From contig JACRHH010000002.1 in assembly GCA_016212095.1 (NCBI GenBank), positions 1-64,000 of the forward strand: 64,000 nt of DNA, given 5' to 3'. A model generated the notes under the pieces. The model did no database searches. It was not told the origin of the DNA and saw nothing but the letters and a program-made list of their open reading frames with translations. Numbering within the stretch: position 1 is the stretch's first letter; each line of letters opens with the position of its first letter. This document shows, piece by piece, positions 17,424 through 26,274 of the stretch. A program made the translations under genes and the position numbers. This DNA comes from Nitrospirota bacterium (GTDB taxonomy: Bacteria; Nitrospirota; Thermodesulfovibrionia; SZUA-242).

Positions 17424-18079
17424 TTGATGAAACCTTCCTCTTGCAATAGTCCTAAAATCGATTTATCCCTGTTGCCGCCGCCGGAACCGGCTCTGGGTTC
17501 AAGCAGCCGCGCAACGTATTTGCCGATCATGTCGGATTCGATATTCACCCTGTCACCCGCCTTGAACGCGCCGATGGTCGTGACGCCCGCAGTGTGCGGA
17601 ATGATCGCTATGGTGAACGTCTCGTCGTCCAGATCCACAATGGTGAGACTTACGCCGTCAACCGTGATCGAGCCTTTTTTGATCGAAACCGAGAGAACCT
17701 CCGCAGGCGCGGATATTTTGTAATATGTGAATTCGCCAGTGGGCGTAACCGATTTCACAACGCCGGTTCCGTCCACATGCCCCGACACAAGATGCCCGCC
17801 GAACCGGCCCGACATCGTCATCGCGCGTTCGAGGTTCACTTTAGCGCCGCGCCGAAGTTCGCCCAGATTCGTGCTCTTCAGGGTTTCCGGCGATATATCG
17901 AACGAAAGCTGCGCCGGCTTGATTTCCACAACCGTGAGGCAGACGCCGTTTATGGCGATGCTCTCGCCCATCGAAGCCCCTGCGGTGTCGAAGCCGGGCT
18001 TCAGCGCGATGCGGGAACCGCCGCGAATAGGGGCAACCGAAACAATTTCGCCCGTGCATTCAATCAGGCCCGTGAACAT
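17420..18079 (-). CDS. ribE: Riboflavin synthase, alpha subunit
   Basis: Dismutates two lumazine molecules to riboflavin. The start at 18079 gives [12 protein letters not shown], the conserved N-terminus, with GGAG 7 nt upstream; the longer frame would begin inside lepB. Two internal lumazine-binding repeats are visible, the first containing [12 protein letters not shown] and the second [11 protein letters not shown], with [11 protein letters not shown] between them. It lies 14 bp downstream of lepB and overlaps ribBA. No FMN riboswitch-like conserved boxes are visible upstream. Confidence 0.96.
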   Translation of the reverse strand: MFTGLIECTGEIVSVAPIRGGSRIALKPGFDTAGASMGESIAINGVCLTVVEIKPAQLSFDISPETLKSTNLGELRRGAKVNLERAMTMSGRFGGHLVSGHVDGTGVVKSVTPTGEFTYYKISAPAEVLSVSIKKGSITVDGVSLTIVDLDDETFTIAIIPHTAGVTTIGAFKAGDRVNIESDMIGKYVARLLEPRAGSGGGNRDKSILGLLQEEGFIK

Positions 18080-18093
18080 GACAGCACTCCGGA

Positions 18094-18756
18094 TCAGTGA
18101 ATCAGGCTTCCGATGCGAGACCAGCGAACCTTGTCGCCAAGGCTGCCGTCGCCGTTCCAAGACCAGTAGAGAACAAGCGCCTTGCCGCGTATGAGATCGC
18201 GGTTCACGAAACCCCAGAACCGGCTGTCGAGGCTGAAGTCGCGGTTGTCGCCCATCATGAAGTATTTGCCCGGCGGAACGGTGAACACCTCAACATTGTC
18301 GCGCTTGTCGTCGCCCTTCATCCGGACGGTCGGGTCTTTATGCACCGTATAAGGCTCGTCAAGCTTCACGCCGTTTCTGTAAACCTGCTTGTCGCGGATC
18401 TCTATCTTGTCGCCCGGAATTCCGATCACCCGCTTGATGAAATCGCGGTCGGGGTCTTGCGGGAACTTGAAGACAATAACATCGCCGTGCGCCGGATCGC
18501 GAACTCCGGGCGTGCTGAAAAGCTTGATGCTGGTGAACGGAACCTCAACCGGCGTTCCGTAGACCATTTTATTGACAAGAATATGGTCGCCGATCTGGAG
18601 GGTTTCGAGCATGGAGCCCGACGGTATCTTGAAAGCCTGAATTACAAATGTGCGGATCACCAGCGCCAGCAGAAGCGCGGTGACAATCGCCTCCACGGTT
18701 TCGCGGGTCTTGTTGACCGGCCTGTTGCCGGAAGGTTTCGAAAAAGAGCCGAACAT
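18094..18756 (-). CDS. lepB: Signal peptidase I
   Basis: Membrane-anchored Ser/Lys protease that removes Sec signal peptides. One N-terminal membrane helix (about residues 21-41) precedes the nucleophile Ser48 in PSGSML. The general-base Lys109 lies in DFIKRVIGIPGD, and the late box FMMGDNRDFSLDSRFWG is present. At 220 residues it is a compact member. It is the first gene of the run leading into the riboflavin genes, and shares the intergenic region with the divergent foldase gene. Confidence 0.97.
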   Translation of the reverse strand: MFGSFSKPSGNRPVNKTRETVEAIVTALLLALVIRTFVIQAFKIPSGSMLETLQIGDHILVNKMVYGTPVEVPFTSIKLFSTPGVRDPAHGDVIVFKFPQDPDRDFIKRVIGIPGDKIEIRDKQVYRNGVKLDEPYTVHKDPTVRMKGDDKRDNVEVFTVPPGKYFMMGDNRDFSLDSRFWGFVNRDLIRGKALVLYWSWNGDGSLGDKVRWSRIGSLIH

Positions 18757-18846
18757 ATATAAATCTCCGGAACGCGAATTGCGGAATCAAATCCGCAGTC
18801 GTATATTTTACAGGAAGAGGGATTTTTTTGGGGGAAACACGCGCTC

Positions 18847-18876
18847 TTGACCGTTTCGAGGCGCGGTTGCTATCAT
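18847..18876 (+). promoter_or_regulatory. Probable sigma-70 promoter of the PpiC foldase gene
   Basis: TTGACC (18847-18852) and TATCAT (18871-18876) are 18 bp apart. They lie about 65 bp upstream of the GTG start of the plus-strand gene. Confidence 0.55.
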
Positions 18877-18940
18877 CAGCGGCCCGCCAATATGTTCCCT
18901 TGGCGCGGCGCTTCCATTAAAGACATTAAGGAGATTCCAG

Positions 18941-19987
18941 GTGAAATATGCAGGATTCGGCGCATCAGTATTTTTTTTCATGATGTTATCATTTTTATGC
19001 TCGCCAATCGCTCCATGCTCCGTATCACACGCACAGGAGGCGGCAGCCGAACAGGCGGCAGCCCCGCATGAAACACCGGCGTCGGCGCCTGTCGATCCGC
19101 AGACGGTAGTTGCACGTGTAAACGGCGTTTCGGTGAGGGAAGCGGACATACTGGAGATGCTGAACATCGCGATTTCCAAAACGCCTCAGATCGCATTTCT
19201 CATTACCAACGACGAGGAACTCAAATCGTTCAAGCGAGAAGTGCTCGATCAACTCGTGGCGCGTGAACTGCTCTCGCAGGAGAGCGCGAAGCTCGAAATA
19301 CCCGGAATGGCAAAGCTGGTGGATGAGAAATACGCATCGGTGAAGGCAAGCTTTCCGGATGAAGCGACGTTCAAGGCAGCCATTTCGGAGCGCAATTTCA
19401 CCGAGGAGCTGCTGAAGAAAGACATCGAAAAAACCATTCGGATTCAGCGCTTGCTGGATGAAAAGCTTAAAAAGGGCGTGCAGATTCCGGAGGAAGAGAT
19501 CAAAAGCTTCTACGACGGCAACAAGGACAAATTCACCGAGCCTGAATCCATGCGGGCGCGTCATATCCTGGTACGGATCGAGGACGGCCAGGACGGTGAA
19601 AAGAAGGCCACCGAAAAGATCGAGGGATTGTTGAAACGCGCAAAAGCGGGCGAGGATTTCGCGGCCCTTGCAAAAGACAACTCGGATGACGTGATCTCTG
19701 GGCCAAACGGCGGCGATCTCGGCTCGTTCACGCGGGGACGCATGGCGGAATCGTTCGAAAAAGCGGTGTTCGCGCTCAAGTCGGGCGAGATAAGCGGAAT
19801 CGTGAAAACAACCTTCGGCCTTCACATCATCAAGTGCGAGGAGTACAAACCGGAGAAAGTGGTTTCATTCGACGAAGCAAAGGCCGAAATAAAGGATTAT
19901 CTGGAGAACACGGCGGTTGAGGGCAAGATTGAAGGCTATATAAATTCGCTCAGGACTGCGGCAAAGGTTGAGATTCTGTTGAAATAA
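18941..19987 (+). CDS. PpiC/SurA-type periplasmic peptidyl-prolyl isomerase
   Basis: A 348-residue exported foldase. A signal peptide covers about residues 1-31 (hydrophobic stretch, then SVSHAQEA). A SurA-like helical N-domain follows, then one parvulin domain at about 200-300, visible as RARHILVRIEDG, SNGGDL-like GPNGGDLGSF and TTFGLHIIKCE. By family it assists folding of outer-membrane or exported proteins. The start is GTG at 18941 with AAGGAG 7-8 nt upstream. Its own promoter lies upstream; a palindrome follows the stop. Confidence 0.93.
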   Translation: MKYAGFGASVFFFMMLSFLCSPIAPCSVSHAQEAAAEQAAAPHETPASAPVDPQTVVARVNGVSVREADILEMLNIAISKTPQIAFLITNDEELKSFKREVLDQLVARELLSQESAKLEIPGMAKLVDEKYASVKASFPDEATFKAAISERNFTEELLKKDIEKTIRIQRLLDEKLKKGVQIPEEEIKSFYDGNKDKFTEPESMRARHILVRIEDGQDGEKKATEKIEGLLKRAKAGEDFAALAKDNSDDVISGPNGGDLGSFTRGRMAESFEKAVFALKSGEISGIVKTTFGLHIIKCEEYKPEKVVSFDEAKAEIKDYLENTAVEGKIEGYINSLRTAAKVEILLK

Positions 19988-19992
19988 TAAGC

Positions 19993-20018
19993 AGGGGCGA
20001 ACACGCAGGTTCGCCCCT
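19993..20018. repeat. Dispersed G/C palindrome (family A), copy 1
   Basis: Arms AGGGGCGAAC and GTTCGCCCCT flank a 6-base loop, followed by ACAAAAT. It lies between the convergent foldase and cold-shock genes and could act as a bidirectional terminator. Related copies occur at 27460, 51761 and 56048. Confidence 0.85.
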
Positions 20019-20024
20019 ACAAAA

Positions 20025-20225
20025 TCAGGCCTTAGAAACGTTTACGGCTTTTGGCCCCTTCGGGCTGTTCTCGATTTCGAAAGAAACAGCGTCGCCTTCC
20101 GCAAGCGACTTGAATCCGTTTCCCTGAATCGAGGAATAATGAACGAATACGTCGGTTCCGTCATCGCCGGTGATGAATCCGTATCCCTTGGCTTCGTTGA
20201 ACCATTTCACTTTTCCACTAGACAT
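20025..20225 (-). CDS. Cold-shock domain protein
   Basis: A 66-residue single OB-fold nucleic-acid-binding protein of the CspA type. RNP1 is KGYGFITG and RNP2 is [20 protein letters not shown] is the standard N-terminus. It acts as an RNA chaperone or transcription antiterminator. The upstream minus-strand region (20226-20345) is long enough for a structured 5' leader, as known for csp genes, but I cannot demonstrate one. Confidence 0.95.
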   Translation of the reverse strand: MSSGKVKWFNEAKGYGFITGDDGTDVFVHYSSIQGNGFKSLAEGDAVSFEIENSPKGPKAVNVSKA

Positions 20226-20398
20226 TCCTTGCCTTGCCCCTCCTTTCCTGCGTACTGAAACGCTGAAAGCCGCCCCCTGATTTCAAGTTACATGTGAGAT
20301 TGCGTGATGTTACCGGTCTGCAGGAGGCCCCCCCAGCGCTTTGGAATTAAACATCAGGGCGCATCCAAAAGTCAAACCAATTTCGCTTTTCATGCGCG

Positions 20399-20773
20399 TC
20401 ACGACCTCCAGAGTCCATGCAGGTTGCAATACTCACGCGCATAAACATCGGACGCTTCAACCGCAAAAAACGCCTCAGGCGCGTCGCCGGGCTTAAGGAA
20501 CTGCCTGTACGCCCTGCCGTCGGCAACAAGCTCGATCCATTCGATGAAGTGCTTCTCCTCCATCGGATGGGCAACGCTTCCGACCTTCACCATCACGCCG
20601 CCTGCCACCTTCTCCACAACCGGAACATGCTTTTCCTTCGAAGCGTCAACCGTGTTTTCCGCCATGTGGCGCATCGGCTGTCCGCAGCAGACGAGCTCGC
20701 CAACGCCCTCGTGAAGAACCTCAACGATATGACCGCACAGGTCGCACTTGTAAACATCCAGACGATTTGCCAT
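20399..20773 (-). CDS. dfx: Desulfoferrodoxin (superoxide reductase)
   Basis: Reduces superoxide to hydrogen peroxide without making oxygen, a hallmark of anaerobes. In 124 residues the desulforedoxin-type centre I (Cys10, Cys13, Cys29, Cys30) and the catalytic centre II (His49, His69, His75, Cys116, His119; motifs [14 protein letters not shown] and YCNLHGLW) are complete. The start at 20773 has AAGGAG upstream. The conserved glutamate-containing EKHVPV loop is present. The gene lies 16 bp after rubrerythrin, so the two form an oxidative-stress operon. Confidence 0.97.
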   Translation of the reverse strand: MANRLDVYKCDLCGHIVEVLHEGVGELVCCGQPMRHMAENTVDASKEKHVPVVEKVAGGVMVKVGSVAHPMEEKHFIEWIELVADGRAYRQFLKPGDAPEAFFAVEASDVYAREYCNLHGLWRS

Positions 20774-20789
20774 GTTTGTAATCTCCTTT

Positions 20790-21365
20790 CTAGTAATTCT
20801 CGCCGTGAAGCTCGAAATGATCGCGCGGGTGCGCGCAGGCCGGACAGGAATCGGGCGCTTCCGTGCCGTCGTGCATATATCCGCAGTTGCGGCACCGCCA
20901 TGTTGTCTTTGCGTCGCGCTTGAAAACCCTGCCGTTTTCGATATTGGCCGCAAGCGCCCGGTAACGCTTTTCATGCTGGCGCTCGGCCACGGCAATGGCC
21001 TCGAAAATCCTGGCGATGTCGCCGAATCCTTCCTCGCGCGCAATCACGGCGAAATCCGGATACATGGTGGTCTGTTCATAATGCTCGCCGGCAGCCGCGG
21101 CCAGCAGGTTTTCCGTGGTGCTTCCGATAACACCAGCCGGAAACGACGCCTGCACCATAACCTCGCCGCCCTGCAACAGCTTGAACAGCCGCTTTGCGTG
21201 CTCTTTTTCCTGATTGGCCGTCTCCTCGAAGATCGCCGAAATCTGCACGTAGCCTTCTTTTTTGGCCTTGGCCGCAAAGTATGTGTACCTGTTGCGCGCC
21301 TGCGATTCCCCGGCAAACGCCGTCAGAATATTCTTCTCCGTCCTGCTTCCCTTTAATTCAGCCAT
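20790..21365 (-). CDS. rbr: Rubrerythrin
   Basis: Non-heme diiron peroxidase that completes peroxide detoxification with the downstream superoxide reductase. The ferritin-like four-helix domain carries ExxH ligands ([13 protein letters not shown] and [13 protein letters not shown]). The C-terminal rubredoxin domain has [10 protein letters not shown] and [11 protein letters not shown]. Length 191 is normal. The start at 21365 is preceded by AGGAGG. A perfect TTGACA hexamer lies further upstream with a family-B repeat in the presumed leader. Confidence 0.97.
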   Translation of the reverse strand: MAELKGSRTEKNILTAFAGESQARNRYTYFAAKAKKEGYVQISAIFEETANQEKEHAKRLFKLLQGGEVMVQASFPAGVIGSTTENLLAAAAGEHYEQTTMYPDFAVIAREEGFGDIARIFEAIAVAERQHEKRYRALAANIENGRVFKRDAKTTWRCRNCGYMHDGTEAPDSCPACAHPRDHFELHGENY

Positions 21366-21393
21366 GATCCGCTTCCTCCTGCGTCGATTAATC

Positions 21394-21445
21394 AATCCCC
21401 CTGCCTTCGGCTCCTCCCTTTGGCAAACGGGGGTTGGGGGGGATT
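21394..21445. repeat. Dispersed C-rich palindromic repeat (family B) in the rubrerythrin leader
   Basis: AATCCCCC and GGGGGATT form outer arms around a middle part CTCCCTTTGGCAAACGGGGG. It sits between the presumed promoter and the ribosome binding site of rbr, so it would be transcribed into the 5' leader. Confidence 0.7.
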
Positions 21446-21471
21446 TCAGAGCGACATTGCGCAATAGCCCC

Positions 21472-21500
21472 ATATTGATGTCGGATCGGCGCTTTGTCAA
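21472..21500 (-). promoter_or_regulatory. Possible promoter of the rubrerythrin-desulfoferrodoxin operon
   Basis: On the minus strand a perfect TTGACA (21500-21495) is followed after 17 bp by CAATAT, a weak -10 match. Confidence 0.4.
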
Positions 21501-21620
21501 GAATGAGCCATTTCACACACGAGGCGTTGGAAGCTTGACTGACGGCATAAAGAGCGATAGCCTGAAAACCATTATGGCTTGATCGGACAAATGCCGATAC
21601 CCGGAGTCTGGAGCTGATGC

Positions 21621-24062
21621 ATGAAGCTTGGCGAAAAAATCAAAGTTGGCCTGATTACCGGCGCAATTACCCTCTACGCAATAATTTTCACGGTTTCCTA
21701 CATCCATGAGCGCAACGAGGCGGAAAAAGACGCCTACAATACATGCCTGCATATACTCGCCGACGCCGATGCGACGCAGGCGTATGTCCGGGATGAACTG
21801 AGGCCGCGCATTTCAAGGTTGCTTCCTCCGGATGTTTTCATTCCGGAGGCGATGTCTTCCACCTTCGCCGCGCGAAGCGTGCTGAAACGCTTCGCAGATG
21901 ATTCGACTTCCGGCTACCGGTTCAAGCTGGCCGCAATGAATCCGAGGAATCCGCTGAACACGCCAACCGATGCGGAGCGCCGGATCATCGAAGCGTTCAC
22001 GCGGAATCCGGAACTGAGGGAATGGCGCGGCAGGGTGGATCATAACGGAACGGAATATCTCCATGTTGCCACGCCGATTGCTCTTGCCGACAAATGCCTG
22101 AAATGCCACGGCAGGCCGCAGGACGCCCCCGCCGGACTTCTGGCAATGTACGGCGACACACGCGGATTCGGCAAGAAAGCGGGGGAAATAGCCATACGGT
22201 CGGTCATGGTTCCGGTCAAGGTGACGATGGATAGCGTTTTTGCCCGCACGGCGGGAATGATGGTTCCACTTCTCATTGTGATATTCGCGTTCTCCTTCCT
22301 GCTTCTTCGCTTCCTGAACCGTTCGGTCGCCAATCCGGTGCTGGAACTGGAAGCGGGCGTGCGGAAAATGGAGGCTGGAGATTATCAGGTTTCCGTATCC
22401 GCTGATTCCGGAGATGAAATAGGTCGTCTGGCCGGAGCCTTCAACCATATGGCTACGCAGATACGGCATGGCATGAACGATCTGGATCAGAGCCGGAAAT
22501 TCCTTCAGAGCGTCATCGACGGCGTGGCCGAAACAGTTATAGTGATCGACAGGCAGTACCGCATACTGATGATGAACAGTTCGGCGTCGAGGCTCTGCAC
22601 CCAATCGGATGGAAGCTGCGCCGGAGACTATTGCCACAAGGTCACGCACGGATCGGACACGCCATGTTCGGGAGTGGAGCACCAGTGTCCGGTTCAGGAG
22701 GTGTTCGCATCGGGCAAGCCGTTCCAGACCACGCACGTGCATTTAGACGCCGACGGCGGCAGGCATGTCATCGAGCTTTCCGCCTCCCCTATCTTCGACG
22801 CTGACGGAAATATCGAAGCCATTATCGAGATCGGGCGCGACATAACAAACACAATAGCCGAAGTGGAGGAACGAAAAAGGCTGGAGACGATGCTGGCCGA
22901 GCGGCGCAAGGAAGAGTTCGTTGCCACGCTTGCGGGCGTCATCGCTCAAGATTTCAACAACATATTTACAGGCTTGATGGGCAACGCCGAGCTGCTGAAG
23001 ATGCGGAGCGATTCCCTGGGGAACGACGCGCGCCTCACCGATTACATCATCGAGGGCTGCGACAGGATGGCGCATCTTACCAAACAGCTTCTTGCCTATG
23101 CGCGCGGCGGCAAGTATCACCTCAGGAAGACATCCATCAACAAGACAATTGCAGACACGCTTGACAGGCTGAAGATTGCATCGCATCCGGAATTGCATGT
23201 TTCGCTGAATCTGGCCGAAGACCTGTGGGATGTGATGGCCGACCCCGACCAGATGATCCAGGTGATGAGCAACATTCTCAACAATTCGCTGGAGGCGATG
23301 GGAGATCTTTCCGGCAAATCCGGCGTGCTGACGATTACCACATCCAATTTCAGCGCTGCAAAGTCTTATGAGATCGATCCGGGTCATCTCCATCCGTCAG
23401 GCGCATATATTTGCGTGAAAATCGCCGACAGCGGCCCAGGCATTCCTGAATCGGATCGGGAGCGTGTTTTCGAGCCGTTCTACACAACCAAATTCCTCGG
23501 ACGCGGCCTGGGCCTTTCCGCCGCGCAGGGAATAATTCAGAACCATGACGGCTGGATAAAGGTCGAAAGCCCGCCCGGAAACGGCACGACAGTGACAGTA
23601 TGCCTGCCGCGCGCAGAACGCTGCGATGAAACCGCGCCACGGCAACCCGTATCGGCGGCGCGCAGGTCGGCAAAGCCCGGAGTATTTCTTCTTGTGGATG
23701 ACGAGCTACAGGTAATCAAGCTGCTTGAGGCGATTCTCGCCATGAGAAACACTGAATGCATCTCCGTTACAAACGGTCTGGATGCAATCGAGACCGTCAT
23801 GGCCCGCAAAGATGAAATTTCGTTTGTTATCCTCGACATACAGATGCCGGGAATGGACGGAAGGCGCGTTTACACGCGCATCAAGAAGATCAAGCCTGAG
23901 TTGAAGGTGCTGATCGCAAGCGGCTACGATGAGGATTTCGCAACCGGAGGAATGCTGCTGGACGCCGGAGACGGTTTCATTCAGAAGCCCTTCCATGCAA
24001 AAAGATTGCAGGACAGAATCGATGCCATGCTTTCAGGAAAAACGGAGGCGGAAGCGAGCTGA
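21621..24062 (+). CDS. Hybrid sensor histidine kinase with DUF3365/heme-motif sensor and receiver domain
   Basis: An 813-residue membrane sensor. After TM1 (about 10-30) a periplasmic DUF3365-type domain ends with a c-heme motif CLKCH (about 154-158). TM2 is near 213-233, then HAMP (SVANPVLELE to about 290), a PAS domain (about 295-410) with cysteines, a HisKA-like helix, HATPase (PFYTTKFLGRGLGLSAAQG) and a C-terminal receiver with Asp739 (ILDIQMPGMDG). The expected phosphoacceptor His in IAHDFNN is Gln443 (IAQDFNNIFTG). By family the sensor is redox- or ligand-responsive via heme. GGAG precedes the ATG by 7 nt. A response regulator follows 2 bp later. Confidence 0.92.
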   Translation: MKLGEKIKVGLITGAITLYAIIFTVSYIHERNEAEKDAYNTCLHILADADATQAYVRDELRPRISRLLPPDVFIPEAMSSTFAARSVLKRFADDSTSGYRFKLAAMNPRNPLNTPTDAERRIIEAFTRNPELREWRGRVDHNGTEYLHVATPIALADKCLKCHGRPQDAPAGLLAMYGDTRGFGKKAGEIAIRSVMVPVKVTMDSVFARTAGMMVPLLIVIFAFSFLLLRFLNRSVANPVLELEAGVRKMEAGDYQVSVSADSGDEIGRLAGAFNHMATQIRHGMNDLDQSRKFLQSVIDGVAETVIVIDRQYRILMMNSSASRLCTQSDGSCAGDYCHKVTHGSDTPCSGVEHQCPVQEVFASGKPFQTTHVHLDADGGRHVIELSASPIFDADGNIEAIIEIGRDITNTIAEVEERKRLETMLAERRKEEFVATLAGVIAQDFNNIFTGLMGNAELLKMRSDSLGNDARLTDYIIEGCDRMAHLTKQLLAYARGGKYHLRKTSINKTIADTLDRLKIASHPELHVSLNLAEDLWDVMADPDQMIQVMSNILNNSLEAMGDLSGKSGVLTITTSNFSAAKSYEIDPGHLHPSGAYICVKIADSGPGIPESDRERVFEPFYTTKFLGRGLGLSAAQGIIQNHDGWIKVESPPGNGTTVTVCLPRAERCDETAPRQPVSAARRSAKPGVFLLVDDELQVIKLLEAILAMRNTECISVTNGLDAIETVMARKDEISFVILDIQMPGMDGRRVYTRIKKIKPELKVLIASGYDEDFATGGMLLDAGDGFIQKPFHAKRLQDRIDAMLSGKTEAEAS

Positions 24063-24064
24063 CA

Positions 24065-24592
24065 ATGGAACAAATGGAACAATCCGTTAAAACAATTCTG
24101 GTTGTGGACGACGACAATTCGCTGGCGGCCATGCTGAAAAAGGTGTTCGAGATGAACGGATGGCGTTGCGAAACCGCCGATTGCGGCAAAAGCGCGCTTG
24201 GCCGTCTCGCGATCAACCAGTATGAGCTGATGCTTACGGACATTGTGATGCCGGGAATGGACGGGTTCGAGCTGGTCGAGAAAGCAAAGCAGATACACCC
24301 CGACATGATGGTGATAATGATGACCGGATTCAGCGAATTCGATTCGTATGACAAGGCAATCGCCTCCGGCGCGGCGGATTTCGTGAAGAAGCCGTTTCAG
24401 TTGAAGGAACTCCTTGTGCGAATCGACAGGATCGAACGCGACATGCGGCTGATAGAGGAGGCGCGGCAGCGCGAGCAGGCGATGCAGGCCATATCGCGGG
24501 AGATGATCGCCGGCATTCAGGAGGAGACGCGGGCGCGTCTGGAGGCGGCGGAGGAGAAACTGCGAGGCGTGAAAGGAGCTGGAGGAGGCTAA
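24065..24592 (+). CDS. Single-receiver response regulator with C-terminal coiled coil
   Basis: A CheY-like receiver (residues 9-125) with acidic pocket VVDDD, phosphoacceptor Asp59 (LTDIVMPGMDG), Thr in MMTGFSE and Lys in FVKKPFQ. The remaining about 45 residues are a charged coiled coil (LIEEARQREQAMQ) with a Gly-rich end, but no DNA-binding or enzymatic output. It starts 2 bp after the hybrid kinase stop, so it is most likely its partner and passes the signal by protein contact. Confidence 0.9.
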   Translation: MEQMEQSVKTILVVDDDNSLAAMLKKVFEMNGWRCETADCGKSALGRLAINQYELMLTDIVMPGMDGFELVEKAKQIHPDMMVIMMTGFSEFDSYDKAIASGAADFVKKPFQLKELLVRIDRIERDMRLIEEARQREQAMQAISREMIAGIQEETRARLEAAEEKLRGVKGAGGG

Positions 24593-24678
24593 CGAAGGCC
24601 CGCATATGTTCCAAAACTGTTATTATTTTACAGGCGATCACCAATTCGCCATTGAATGATTTATACCGGAGAATTGCC

Positions 24679-24903
24679 ATGCTGGTTGATTACAAAGAGA
24701 GAATCCTGAGGGAGATCGAAAAGATACCACCCGCCAAGTTGGTTGATATGTATCGCATTGTTCACATCCTGTCAAATGAAATGGCAACATACTCCAACAA
24801 TAAGAGCTTGCCCAGCCTCAAGGGCATATGGAAGGGAAACAGGATTGACGATTCCGTGATCGCGGAGGCAAGGGAATCGCTTTACCCGTATGAAACGAAA
24901 TGA
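24679..24903 (+). CDS. Antitoxin-like small protein (orphan)
   Basis: A 74-residue protein beginning MLVDYKERILREIEKIP; the ATG at 24679 has CCGGAG 7 nt upstream. The helical N-terminus and the C-terminal GIWKGNRIDDSVIAEAR resemble small antitoxins that precede PIN-domain toxins. No toxin gene follows: the next about 75 bp only hold a short frame before the convergent kinase gene. It may be an orphan antitoxin left after toxin loss. Base composition is more AT-rich than the neighbours, as is common for toxin-antitoxin genes. Confidence 0.6.
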   Translation: MLVDYKERILREIEKIPPAKLVDMYRIVHILSNEMATYSNNKSLPSLKGIWKGNRIDDSVIAEARESLYPYETK

Positions 24904-24981
24904 TGCGGCCATCTGTTCATGCAACGGACTCGGCAATATCGGATTCCGGCGCGGTCAAGACTATTTGGTAGATATTGCCAT

Positions 24982-26274
24982 CTAATCGGGCGAACGCGGC
25001 AGCCTCATCGCAAACTCTGTCTTTCCGCCGCCCGAACGCGCCTCTATCGTGCCGTCGTGCATGACCACCACCTTATGCGCTATCGCAAGCCCAAGCCCCG
25101 TGCCGCCTTCTTTGGTGGTCACGAACGGCAAAAATATCCGCTCCAGCAACTCATCCGGGATTGGCTCACCCGGATTCGAAACCCTGATTTCAAGCTCATT
25201 GCCCACGCAGCGCGTTGAAACGGAAACAACCCCGCGTGTGTCACCATCAACGGTAATCGCCTCGATAGCGTTCCGGAACAGGTTGAGCATCGCCTGACGA
25301 AGCAGGATCTCGTCGCCGCTCACAAAGCTTCCATCCCCGATATTGAAATCGAATGTCATGCCGTCGTTTCCGGCAAGCGCGGAATCGGCGGCGTCATGAA
25401 TGAGCGCGTTCATATCGACAAGCGGCGAGGCGTTCATGTCGGCGGGGCGCGCGAACTGGAGAAACTCGGTTATCACGCGGTTCATGCCGTCGACCTCCTT
25501 GCGGATGGCCGATACAGCCGAACGCGCCGCGTTGTTGCCGGAAACAGCCTGATCGAGCATTCTTGCATATCCGGCGATGACGGCCATCGGGTTGCGAAGC
25601 TCGTGCGCTATGCCCGCGGAAACCTCGCCCAGATGGCTCAGCCTCTCGCGAAGCTCTATTTTCTGGCGCAGATGCCGCACCTCGGTTAAATCGGTAAAGC
25701 CCAATATCGTGCCGATTCCGCGCCCGTTGGCGTCGCGAAGCCGCGATGTGAAAAAGCCAAGCCGCAGTCTCCGTCCGTCGGCTGCCAGATGGTCGGTCTC
25801 TTCCCTTCGCAAAACGGTTTCCGGCTGATCGGCGTCTTTCAGAAATGCAGAAATCGCAGGGCCAAGCGCATCGGCGGGCCTGCCCACAAGATCATCGGCT
25901 CCAACGCCCAATATCCCGGCGGCAGCCCGGTTCACCGTCACGATATTGCCGGATTCGTCAAACGTGATCACGCCGCTTGGAACGCTCTCGATAACGTTGC
26001 GGCTGTAAGATTCAGACCGCTCGGCCCGCGATTCGGCGCTCGACCGCAAAGCCTCAAGCTCGCGCTCCTTCTCCTTCAGCTTCGTGACAAGATCGTGGAA
26101 GGTGTCCACCACAAACTCCACCGGCTGGCGTCCGCCCTGCCCGGCATCACGCTCGCGCCCCATGCGGCGCATCGACGCGGACATCCGGATGACAAGAAAC
26201 AGAAGAAGGATTACAGCGGCAAGCAGGATGGAAGCGATGAGAAGAATATCGCCCGAAAAACTATCGCCAGCCAT
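24982..26274 (-). CDS. PAS-domain sensor histidine kinase (NtrB/ZraS-like)
   Basis: A 430-residue membrane kinase. One N-terminal helix (9-29) is followed by a coiled coil (about 60-90), a PAS domain (about 90-200), and HisKA with phosphoacceptor His224 (SAGIAHELRNPM). The ATPase domain has the N box (LNLFRNAIEA) and G2 box (TTKEGGTGLGLAIAHK). No periplasmic loop is evident, so it probably senses a cytoplasmic or membrane signal. The 3' neighbour on the same strand is none; its start overlaps the 3' end of the prepilin peptidase gene by 14 bp. No adjacent response regulator is on this strand. Confidence 0.93.
   Translation of the reverse strand: MAGDSFSGDILLIASILLAAVILLLFLVIRMSASMRRMGRERDAGQGGRQPVEFVVDTFHDLVTKLKEKERELEALRSSAESRAERSESYSRNVIESVPSGVITFDESGNIVTVNRAAAGILGVGADDLVGRPADALGPAISAFLKDADQPETVLRREETDHLAADGRRLRLGFFTSRLRDANGRGIGTILGFTDLTEVRHLRQKIELRERLSHLGEVSAGIAHELRNPMAVIAGYARMLDQAVSGNNAARSAVSAIRKEVDGMNRVITEFLQFARPADMNASPLVDMNALIHDAADSALAGNDGMTFDFNIGDGSFVSGDEILLRQAMLNLFRNAIEAITVDGDTRGVVSVSTRCVGNELEIRVSNPGEPIPDELLERIFLPFVTTKEGGTGLGLAIAHKVVVMHDGTIEARSGGGKTEFAMRLPRSPD

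Noticed and set aside
18080-18093. FMN riboswitch for the riboflavin operon
   Set aside because: Only 14 bp separate lepB and ribE, and no conserved RFN-element boxes are seen near the operon.
20226-20398. Cold-shock RNA thermometer leader before the csp gene
   Set aside because: A leader of suitable length exists, but I cannot identify a conserved cold-box or alternative structure.
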